DNA of 6,499 nucleotides, taken from assembly GCA_002704325.1 (NCBI GenBank), contig PAFJ01000013.1, forward strand, positions 16,115 through 22,613, written 5' to 3'. Positions 1 through 5,518 of this stretch are shown piece after piece. This DNA is from Gammaproteobacteria bacterium. GTDB taxonomy: Bacteria; Pseudomonadota; Gammaproteobacteria; Pseudomonadales; Azotimanducaceae. A model generated the notes under the pieces. That model was given only the letters and a program-made list of their open reading frames with translations, searched no databases and had not been told where the DNA came from. Each line of letters begins with the position of its first letter. Within the stretch, counting starts at the first letter, position 1. The position numbers were made by a program, and so were the translations under genes.

Positions 1-6
1 CACATC

Positions 7-1087
7 ATGATACAGCACCAGTTTTGTGAGCAGCCAAAGTGCGATTATGCGTTGCGAACGATCGTTACAACACTAGGGGTCGTTGTTAGTTTATGTCTAC
101 TGCTGGCCGGTTGCGGTGGCTCATCGGGTCAATCTGGACAAGCCGCAAGCCCCACGGGGTCGTCAGACAGCACAGGCAGGCAGTACAGGCAGCACAAACG
201 AAGCGTCGGACAACGGGTGCAGTGCTTTTTCCGGATTGAATGCGTTCGGTCAAAGCATTGTTAACACCCAGTTTTGCACCTTAGCTCACGCGGATACTGA
301 ACGTGAGTATTTTATTCACGTACCTGACGTAGAACCTGATTCTACGCCGTTACCCGTTGTCCTAAGTTTCCACGGCTACACTAGTACTGCCGAAACCAAC
401 CTAGGTTATACCGGTCTACAGCCCTATGCAGAGTCGGAGAAATTCATCGCAGTATATCCACAGGGAACCGTATTGGCTTCAACAGGCGAGACACACTGGA
501 ACTCCGGCGGCACCGATAACAAAAGCGGCGCAGACGACCTTGGGTTCGTTGAGACGTTACTTGACCATCTGGAGGAGACCCACGATATAGATACCGATCG
601 AATTTACGCCATTGGCATGTCAAACGGCGGCATGATGAGTTATCTGCTCGCCTGTCGCCTAAGCCAACGCATCGCCGCAATCACATCGGTAACGGGATCG
701 ATGACCGTAGACAGCGCCACCTGCACTGCGAGCCGTCCAATACCGGTAATGCAAATCCATGGCGTAGAGGACCGAGTTGTGCCGTTCACCGGCAGCAGTG
801 ATTTCCCGTCTATTCCTGCAACAATAGAGTTCTGGGCAGAATCCAATGGCTGTGTAGGCGATGCTGAAGAGACCGCTATTACAGACATTACCGGTGACGG
901 TTACGGTGGCAGCAGAACCCAATACCTTGACTGCTCGCAAGGCACCGAGGTTGATCTGATCGCTCTAGACGGGGTGGGCCACGATTGGCCCATTAGCGTG
1001 GACGGCTTTCGAGCACACGATATACATGCGGCGGACCAGATATGGCAGTTCCTTAAAAAATTTTCTCTTTACGGAAAGATTGAATAG
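7..1087 (+). CDS. Secreted lipoprotein esterase, LpqC/PHB-depolymerase type, frameshifted in its N-terminal linker
   Basis: Predicted extracytoplasmic serine esterase of the alpha/beta-hydrolase fold (COG3509-like: poly(3-hydroxybutyrate) depolymerase, feruloyl/acetyl-xylan esterase relatives). The substrate cannot be told from sequence. Reading from ATG 7 gives a hydrophobic signal peptide ending in the lipobox LAGC (Cys36), then a Gly/Ser-rich linker. At about 172-196 the frame must slip by +1 to join the catalytic domain, which is open to TAG 1085-1087. The joined protein has about 359 residues. Visible motifs in joined numbering are an HGYT oxyanion segment near 122-125, HWNSGG near 163-168, nucleophile Ser205 in GMSNGGM, an Asp in HGVEDRVVP (about 255) and His325 in GVGHDWP, so the triad is intact. 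The catalytic frame alone has only a TTG start at 83 and no signal peptide. The start is uncertain: the frame is open to the window edge and TTG 52 is an alternative. The shift could be a true mutation, phase variation or a sequence error. Confidence 0.8.
168..196 (+). repeat. CAG-rich imperfect short repeat at the frameshift site
   Basis: Copies of ACAGGCAG lie at 172-179 and 185-192, with a partial GGCAG unit jammed between them and further CAGCACA copies around. The segment codes for a Ser/Thr/Gly linker just after the lipobox of the esterase. Skipping one base near 178 turns Ser-Thr-Gly in the signal-peptide frame into Gly-Ser-Thr-Gly-Ser-Thr in the catalytic frame. Loss of five bases (TACAG) from a tandem (ACAGGCAGT)n array would give exactly the present sequence and the same frame change. 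The slippage reading is an inference. Confidence 0.6.
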
Positions 1088-1239
1088 CGCCTCGCAAGCA
1101 ACCTTCCCCAAAGTATTTTTAGGCAACGGACTAACGGCCGCGCTATGCACACAAACTGCGCGAGGCTCGTGGCTATGGCCACAATCCATTGCGTCGACAT
1201 GCCAACACTAATTCCGAGCTAACGCCTGACCAATAATGT
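1088..1239. other. Convergent intergenic region
   Basis: 152 bases between the stops of the esterase and the selenoprotein gene. It holds a 5-bp hairpin GTGGC-N4-GCCAC (1169-1182) and a distant 7-bp inverted repeat GCCTCGC/GCGAGGC (1089-1095 and 1160-1166). Neither has a T-run, so no intrinsic terminator is called. No gene is evident. Confidence 0.3.
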
Positions 1240-2379
1240 TCAGATGCCCAGGCCGCTATTGTTAGCCGAGTGAAAACGTCCTAGATCGAGTTGATCACGA
1301 ATGTCAGCGGTAAAAGAGACATTGCTCTCATCCAGTGGTATCCCAATACTATCTGCAATACGAACCATGCGCTGGAAGTTTGCCGCAACCGCCGCAGCTT
1401 CGACCAAAGCTTCCGCCCCCGCAGTCTCTAACAATACTTCCCTACTCGACACCAACGACACGTCGTCCCTGCTGGCCATAGCTTCAGCAAAATGCATAAG
1501 CTCGTTACCAAAGGCAACGCCGCCGCCCTCTGCAGATTCCACCCCATTAATCAGTGCCAAGTCGACATCGCGATCAGAAAATTTCATGCTCAACCTGAGC
1601 ATCGACGCATGCGAGGTGGTTCAGTAAAAGCATTCATTGATCGCCGAAACCCGGCCTGCAACCAACTCCATTTGGGCCCTGTCTATCGCTCGACCGGTAT
1701 CAGCCGCAAAATTCAATAGGTCGCCCATCACGTACTGAACGTTAGCGACTTTCATCCAACTGCGGACTTCGTCCGGGACCAAACTGAGTGCGCGCACTAC
1801 ATTTGGCGCCACCTCACCCCATAGGTCTGCTTCTTGGTTGATCGCGCCGTGCGGCGGCACCATGGGCACAAAGCCGACATCCTTATCTAACAGCGCAGGC
1901 CGGTATCCAGATGGCTTTCCAGTCTGCGGCAGTGGCAAGGGCTCCAGTGGCAAACCTAGTGCCCGGTTAAACTCGTCTATGCTAAAGCATGTGACAACGA
2001 CGCCCACCAACTCTACATACTGCTCATGCGTTATACCTTGGGCATTTAAGCTATCTACATAGGACTGGGTAATCCTGCTTTGATCAGTAACTACCCGATG
2101 CACCGCATCAATTGCAGCATCGCTCAAGCAAGAAGCTGGCAATCCCAAAAGCGCGCCGGTGGAATGTTCGCCAGCGACATGAGAAGGAGAGAGCGCTTCT
2201 TTCCGGCGTTGGCAAAGCTCACAAATGACCGCGTTGCGAGATTCCTGTGCAATCGCAACACGTTCAGGCCCGTCCCACCAAGTACCTGCCTGAGCAAGAG
2301 TATTCCAAAATTCACGATACGACTCCTTCAGGTCCTCTCTAACCGGGAGAGCTGCCGATCCGTAGTTAAATGCCATCAT
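1240..2379 (-). CDS. AhpD-related selenoprotein (alkylhydroperoxidase-like), Sec at codon 253
   Basis: Predicted cytosolic thiol/selenol peroxidase-like protein of the AhpD / carboxymuconolactone-decarboxylase superfamily, 379 residues if TGA 1623-1621 is read as selenocysteine. The frame is open on both sides of that TGA. The sequence around it reads E-C-F-Y-U-T-T-S-H, giving C250-x-x-U253-x-x-x-H257, with Glu238 twelve residues before Cys250. This matches the Glu118/Cys130/Cys133/His137 spacing known for Mycobacterium tuberculosis AhpD, with Sec replacing the second Cys. The N-terminal half has its own CELC motif (Cys53, Cys56) after a GTWWDGPER segment, so there appear to be two AhpD-like halves. 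The C-terminal part (VAANFQRMVRIADSIGIPLDE) is typical of this peroxidase-related family. The start is the first of two ATGs, 8 bases after AGGAG. The gene lies 56 bases after the LLM oxidoreductase. A SECIS-like hairpin follows the TGA. The normal stop is also TGA (1242-1240). AhpD-like selenoproteins are known, so the family is not new. The alternative is a nonsense mutation, which is unlikely at exactly this residue. Confidence 0.9.
1586..1602 (-). promoter_or_regulatory. Putative bacterial SECIS hairpin
   Basis: In the mRNA, AUGCUCA pairs perfectly with UGAGCAU around a GGU loop (or a 5-nt AGGUU loop if the closing A-U pair opens). The stem starts 18 nt after the UGA, and the loop starts about 24-25 nt after it. 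Bacterial SECIS elements are coding-region hairpins just after the UGA, with a small apical loop carrying a G among its first bases, about 16-37 nt downstream. This one fits. The AGGU in the loop also resembles the SelB-binding loop of Escherichia coli fdhF. SelB binding is inferred. Confidence 0.8.
1621..1623 (-). other. In-frame UGA read as selenocysteine (Sec253)
   Basis: The codon occupies the resolving/peroxidatic cysteine position of the CxxC-xxx-H motif in the AhpD-related gene. Six sense codons (Thr-Thr-Ser-His-Ala-Ser) link it to a long downstream open frame with family-typical sequence. The codon before is TAC and the next base is A. Confidence 0.9.
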
Positions 2380-2387
2380 TGAGTAAA

Positions 2388-2392
2388 CTCCT
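2388..2392 (-). promoter_or_regulatory. Ribosome binding site of the selenoprotein gene
   Basis: AGGAG lies 8 bases before the first of two tandem ATG codons (2379-2377 and 2376-2374). This spacing favours the first ATG as the start. Confidence 0.65.
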
Positions 2393-2435
2393 AACTTGCT
2401 CTGGGGTGATTCTTCAGGTTAAACCGCTTTGTTCC

Positions 2436-3284
2436 TCAACCAATAACCTCTTCAGCAACCTTGCTCAGTCGTTCTGCGGGATCACCGTCGCCCATCATCG
2501 GCATCACAACACGGCTGACCCCCACCGCGGCTAGCTCGCCGAGGAAGTCTTTGCCGCCAACACCCGGCCACATACAGGTAATTTCAATTTCCGATAGATC
2601 TCGACCAATAGCGTCGCATTCAATCTTCAGATTTTCCATATGCCCTTTCAGCTCTGCAGGATCACCCGTCGGGGCAAACCAGCCATTCCCCAGCTGTGCG
2701 GTGCGCTTAAATATCTTGCCTTTGACACCACCCATAACCACTGGAAAAGGATTCTGAATGGGCAACGGATAACTCTTGAAACCTTTCCAGGAGATAAAAT
2801 CGCTCTCGTGCTCGACTACCTCACCGGACCAAATTTTGCGCATGCCGGCAACGTAATCATCGAATCGTGCGCCTCGGTGCTCGAACGGCACGCCTAGCGC
2901 TTCAAACTCCTCACGCAGCCAACCAATACCAACGCCTAACATAAATCGACCGTTAGACATAAAATCCAGGCTCGCCGCCTGCTTGGCCATATAAATCGGA
3001 TTCACCTGAGACAGGATATTTACTCCGGTCGCCAAACGTAGAGTCGTCGTAGCCGCAGCTACGGCAGCCAGCGCGATAAGAGGGTCGACAAAGTTGGTTT
3101 CTGGCGGAGCGCCCATATTGCCCGACTTATTATAGGGATACTTAGACTCGTAATTGACTGGAACCACAACGTGCTCGAACGTCCAAACGGACTCGTAGCC
3201 CAGCGATTCAACAAATTGGGCAGTTTGCACAACCTGATCTGCCGACTGCACTCCGATGTTTACTGGAATCACACCTACCTTCAT
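2436..3284 (-). CDS. LLM-class flavin/F420-dependent oxidoreductase
   Basis: Predicted cytosolic oxidoreductase of the luciferase-like monooxygenase superfamily, 282 residues, a TIM-barrel family using FMN or coenzyme F420. The sequence resembles the group annotated as probable F420-dependent (Rv2161c-like). Supporting segments are the N-terminal strand MKVGVIP, SLGYESVWTFEHV (about 28-39), a TTTLRLATGVNIL strand (79-91), KQAASLDFMSNGRFMLGVGIGWLREEFEALG (101-131, the family hallmark), and PVVMGGVKGKIFKRTAQLGNGWF (181-203). The true cofactor and substrate cannot be told from sequence. Many proteobacteria lack F420, so a flavin-only enzyme is possible. ATG 3284 is preferred because GAGGGG lies 4 bases upstream and the family begins at this strand. 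An upstream GTG at 3311 would add nine residues but has no good ribosome site. It sits between the epoxide-hydrolase-like gene (111-base gap) and the selenoprotein gene (56-base gap), probably co-transcribed. Confidence 0.9.
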   Translation of the reverse strand: MKVGVIPVNIGVQSADQVVQTAQFVESLGYESVWTFEHVVVPVNYESKYPYNKSGNMGAPPETNFVDPLIALAAVAAATTTLRLATGVNILSQVNPIYMAKQAASLDFMSNGRFMLGVGIGWLREEFEALGVPFEHRGARFDDYVAGMRKIWSGEVVEHESDFISWKGFKSYPLPIQNPFPVVMGGVKGKIFKRTAQLGNGWFAPTGDPAELKGHMENLKIECDAIGRDLSEIEITCMWPGVGGKDFLGELAAVGVSRVVMPMMGDGDPAERLSKVAEEVIG

Positions 3285-3288
3285 TTTT

Positions 3289-3294
3289 CCCCTC
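3289..3294 (-). promoter_or_regulatory. Ribosome binding site deciding the LLM oxidoreductase start
   Basis: GAGGGG followed by AAAA and ATG 3284. The alternative GTG at 3311-3309 has only AT-rich, non-SD sequence before it. Confidence 0.6.
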
Positions 3295-3316
3295 ACGCCG
3301 ATTGCGTTCACAATTG

Positions 3317-3331
3317 CTTAGATCAGCTAAG
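3317..3331. repeat. Inverted repeat upstream of the LLM oxidoreductase
   Basis: CTTAG-N5-CTAAG lies in the 111-base gap, 32 bases before the preferred ATG of the LLM gene. It could be a small operator or simply chance. A second 5-bp hairpin, CGCAC-N3-GTGCG at 3366-3378, sits just after the epoxide-hydrolase-like gene but has no T-run. Confidence 0.25.
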
Positions 3332-3395
3332 TTTACACGCTCTAGCCCCGCGGCTGTGGACGATTCGCACCTAGTGCGCAGGCATTCAGAGTATT

Positions 3396-4433
3396 TTATT
3401 CGTCGATGAAACTCTGAATCGCATCGGAATCGTTACCCTGAATATGTGCTAACACCGGCGCGATTACTTGCTCAGGCAAATCGCTAAGTAACCAATGACC
3501 GGCATCAAGTTCTAAAATCGAATACGGCCCGCGCATATAATCCGCCATCAGTTCAGTACTGCGGCGACCGACTGCGCCATCTTGATTACCCCAAATAAAC
3601 AAAGTGGGTACGCGGACGTCGGTATCCTGATTCGTTGTAGCAGTGGCATCTGCATCGAGCATGGCGCGATACCAATTCAGTGCAGCAGTTAACGCACCGG
3701 GTTCACTGAATACATTGATGTAATCCTGCATTTTGTCCGCACGCATCCCCGCAAGGGCGCCCTTAAGCAACGAAAAGTCATTAAACGTAAACAGGATTTC
3801 CGGCACCCATGGCGTAACGAAGAGCGCAAAATAGCTACTCCTGGATTGTTGATCAGGATCGGTTTCCAGTGCGGCTTGAAACGCGGACGGATGTGCAATA
3901 GACATTGGTGTCCAGCTCAAAATTCTACTCGGATCGGCCAACACCGTACCCCAGCCCACTGCCGCACCCCAGTCATGACCAACAAGATGAAAAGACCCGC
4001 CTCCTGCCGCATCAACCACGGCAAATACGTCAGCGACCAACTGTGGTACCGCATATTCGCCTACTGCTTGGGGTCGCACACCCGGGCTATAACCGCGCTG
4101 ATCAAAAGCCACCACGCGATAGCCCGCCTCGGACAACGGCGCGATTAAGTCGATCCACATGGCTGAGGTCACGGGAAAACCGTGCAGTAACACCACTAGC
4201 GGGCGCTCCCCACTGTCTTGAAAGCCCGCTATACGGGCGCGGAAGTCACCCCTGCTTGTGGCGATGCGCACCACGCCATCGGCATCATTATCGGCAAAGT
4301 CTCTGAGCTGCGCCGCCGCCTTGGTATGCGCGTAGCTGTGATCCATGGACATTTGCGCGCCACCCCACAGGATCGATATACCAACAAGGGCCAAACCAAG
4401 TAGGCCCGCGAAAAAATAGCCAAGAATCTTCAT
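3396..4433 (-). CDS. Membrane-anchored epoxide-hydrolase-like alpha/beta hydrolase
   Basis: 345-residue alpha/beta hydrolase with the signature of soluble epoxide hydrolases, which open epoxides to diols through an Asp ester intermediate. Visible elements are the oxyanion-hole motif HGFP (84-87), DQRGYSPG (111-118), nucleophile Asp154 in VGHDWG, cap-domain tyrosines Tyr201 (SSYF) and Tyr255 (NWYR) in the usual positions for epoxide activation, acid Asp285 in WGNQDG, and His313 in AGHWLL. All catalytic positions are present. A hydrophobic segment at about residues 4-23, with no clear cleavage site, suggests an N-terminal membrane anchor with the domain outside the cytoplasm. That is less usual for this family. 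The gene starts 38 bases after the preceding alpha/beta hydrolase, with a weak purine-rich site (AAGAGA) before ATG. A fluoroacetate or haloalkane dehalogenase role is possible, but the paired Tyr residues favour epoxides. The natural substrate is unknown. Confidence 0.87.
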   Translation of the reverse strand: MKILGYFFAGLLGLALVGISILWGGAQMSMDHSYAHTKAAAQLRDFADNDADGVVRIATSRGDFRARIAGFQDSGERPLVVLLHGFPVTSAMWIDLIAPLSEAGYRVVAFDQRGYSPGVRPQAVGEYAVPQLVADVFAVVDAAGGGSFHLVGHDWGAAVGWGTVLADPSRILSWTPMSIAHPSAFQAALETDPDQQSRSSYFALFVTPWVPEILFTFNDFSLLKGALAGMRADKMQDYINVFSEPGALTAALNWYRAMLDADATATTNQDTDVRVPTLFIWGNQDGAVGRRSTELMADYMRGPYSILELDAGHWLLSDLPEQVIAPVLAHIQGNDSDAIQSFIDE

Positions 4434-4471
4434 AAGCTTTATCTCTTTCGTGCGGCCCGTTATTGAACGCC

Positions 4472-5392
4472 CTAGATCGGGTTCGCGCGTAAATGCGCCA
4501 ACATGTCGTTTACCATTTGCGGAATGATCGGATCGGGCAAATTATGGCCCATGTTTGCATAGACCTTAAATTGCGCATCCTTAATCGTCTGCGCGGTATG
4601 TTCTCCATGTTCCATGCTCAGCAGCTGATCATCCGCCCCGTGCAGGACCAGAGTCGGCGCGGAAATTTGCGCAACCCGCGCTGTTCGGTCGCCCGCACTT
4701 CAGATCGCTGCGACCTGATTTGGTAGAGCACTCGGATAGAAACCCAGCTTTTGCAAGTCAGCGGCCTGCTCTTCGGAACTCTCATTCATTTCCGAAATAC
4801 CGTCCTGTTGCGCTTTGCCGGGCTGAGGCAGATGTGGCGCCCAGGTAGTCGACATAATGGACACTAACGACTGGGTTCGCTGCGGAAAGTCGTAAGCCAC
4901 TATTTGACCGATCATACCGCCCATGGAGGCACCGATAACGTGGGCGCGCTCGATCCCCAAAGCATCCAACACCGCAACCGCATCAACCGCCATGTCAGAG
5001 AGCGCATAGGGCGATTTGACGCGCAGGCCAATGCGGTACTTGAGTAATTGCCAGCCAAGCCAGAGCCGGCCTTTTTTCTCCATCTTTGACGATTCACCAA
5101 CATCACGATTGTCTAACAGCACCACTCGGTACCCACCCTCTACCAGACCGGCAATCAGCTGCGAATTCCAAACACGATGGGAGGCGGATAAACCCATGAT
5201 AATCAAAATAGGCTCTGCCTTGGGATCGCCGACAACACGGTAGGCAATGTCCACGTCGCCATTGCTGGCTGTCGACATACGATAGTCTGTATTTTGCTCG
5301 GCCGCGGCCCACGTCTGCGCGAACACCCCAAGCAGCAAGACAAGGCATAACGCCGCTTTGCATGTATAGAGGCGCCGCTTTATATGAATCAT
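4472..5392 (-). CDS. Secreted alpha/beta hydrolase interrupted by an in-frame UGA at codon 231
   Basis: Serine alpha/beta hydrolase, 306 codons to TAG 4474-4472 if the internal TGA at 4702-4700 is read through. It has an N-terminal signal peptide (hydrophobic 13-25, possible cleavage after TWAA). The core has the oxyanion region IIMGLSASHRVW (64-75), LLDNRDVGESS (92-102), and nucleophile Ser156 in GASMGGM. After the TGA, in the same frame, come GDRTARVAQISAPTLVLHGADD (235-255, acid Asp255) and NMGHNLP (His283), ending with a normal C-terminal helix. Stopping at codon 231 would remove the acid and the His and leave an inactive protein of 230 residues. The start ATG has GAGGGAG 7 bases upstream. 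Homologues, as I recall them, have an ordinary residue at the interrupted site, so a CGA-to-TGA type mutation or base error is the first reading, with selenocysteine the less likely one. This is the first gene of the putative operon after a 126-base gap. The substrate is unknown; this group includes esterases and aromatic-ester hydrolases. Confidence 0.8.
4657..4681 (-). other. SECIS-like stem after the hydrolase UGA (weak candidate)
   Basis: GCGCGG pairs with CCGCGC across a 13-nt loop that begins with G. The stem starts 18 nt and the loop 24 nt after the UGA at 4702-4700. Spacing and loop G fit loose bacterial SECIS rules. The stem is pure G/C in a GC-rich stretch, so chance is a real explanation. 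An alternative 4-bp GCGC/GCGC stem with a GGGUU loop starts at the same place. Confidence 0.2.
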
Positions 5393-5518
5393 GAAGATAC
5401 TCCCTCGAAAACTAATGTCATCGAGCCATGCTGCTGTTTTTTAGAGCGCCGGGCAATCATCTCTTTTAAACCCGCGGAATTGTTTTCCCACTTCGCCTGC
5501 CGTTTAACTTCTCAGCGC
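5393..5518 (-). other. Intergenic region before the hydrolase operon
   Basis: 126 bases between the carboxylase stop and the hydrolase start. It contains the GAGGGAG ribosome site (5406-5400). I see no convincing hairpin-plus-U terminator and no promoter I can place with confidence. AT-rich patches (TTTAAAAG, CTAAAAAAC on the minus strand) could hold one. The gap is the best place for an operon promoter, by position only. Confidence 0.3.

Noticed and set aside
83..1087. The esterase as a normal gene starting at TTG 83
   Set aside because: Its first residues are not a signal peptide, while the overlapping frame from 7 has a clear signal peptide and lipobox. A frameshifted single gene explains both better.
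1169..1182. Hairpin GTGGC-N4-GCCAC as a terminator in the convergent gap
   Set aside because: The stem is only 5 bp and no T-run follows on either strand.
1240..1602. A separate 120-residue gene starting at ATG 1602
   Set aside because: It is the in-frame continuation of the AhpD-related gene. The ATG lies in the SECIS-like stem, has no ribosome site, and the family motif spans the TGA before it.
3284..3311. GTG 3311 as start of the LLM oxidoreductase
   Set aside because: There is no ribosome site before it, while ATG 3284 has GAGGGG at a suitable distance and begins with the first barrel strand of the family.
3846..4306. Overlapping plus-strand open frames opposite the epoxide-hydrolase-like gene
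   Set aside because: Composition is Arg/His/Pro/Ser-rich with no recognisable domain, typical of antisense frames of a real gene.
4493..4726. Plus-strand open frame opposite the end of the interrupted hydrolase
   Set aside because: The minus strand here encodes the clear C-terminal half of the hydrolase with its Asp and His motifs. The plus-strand frame matches no family and is a shadow.
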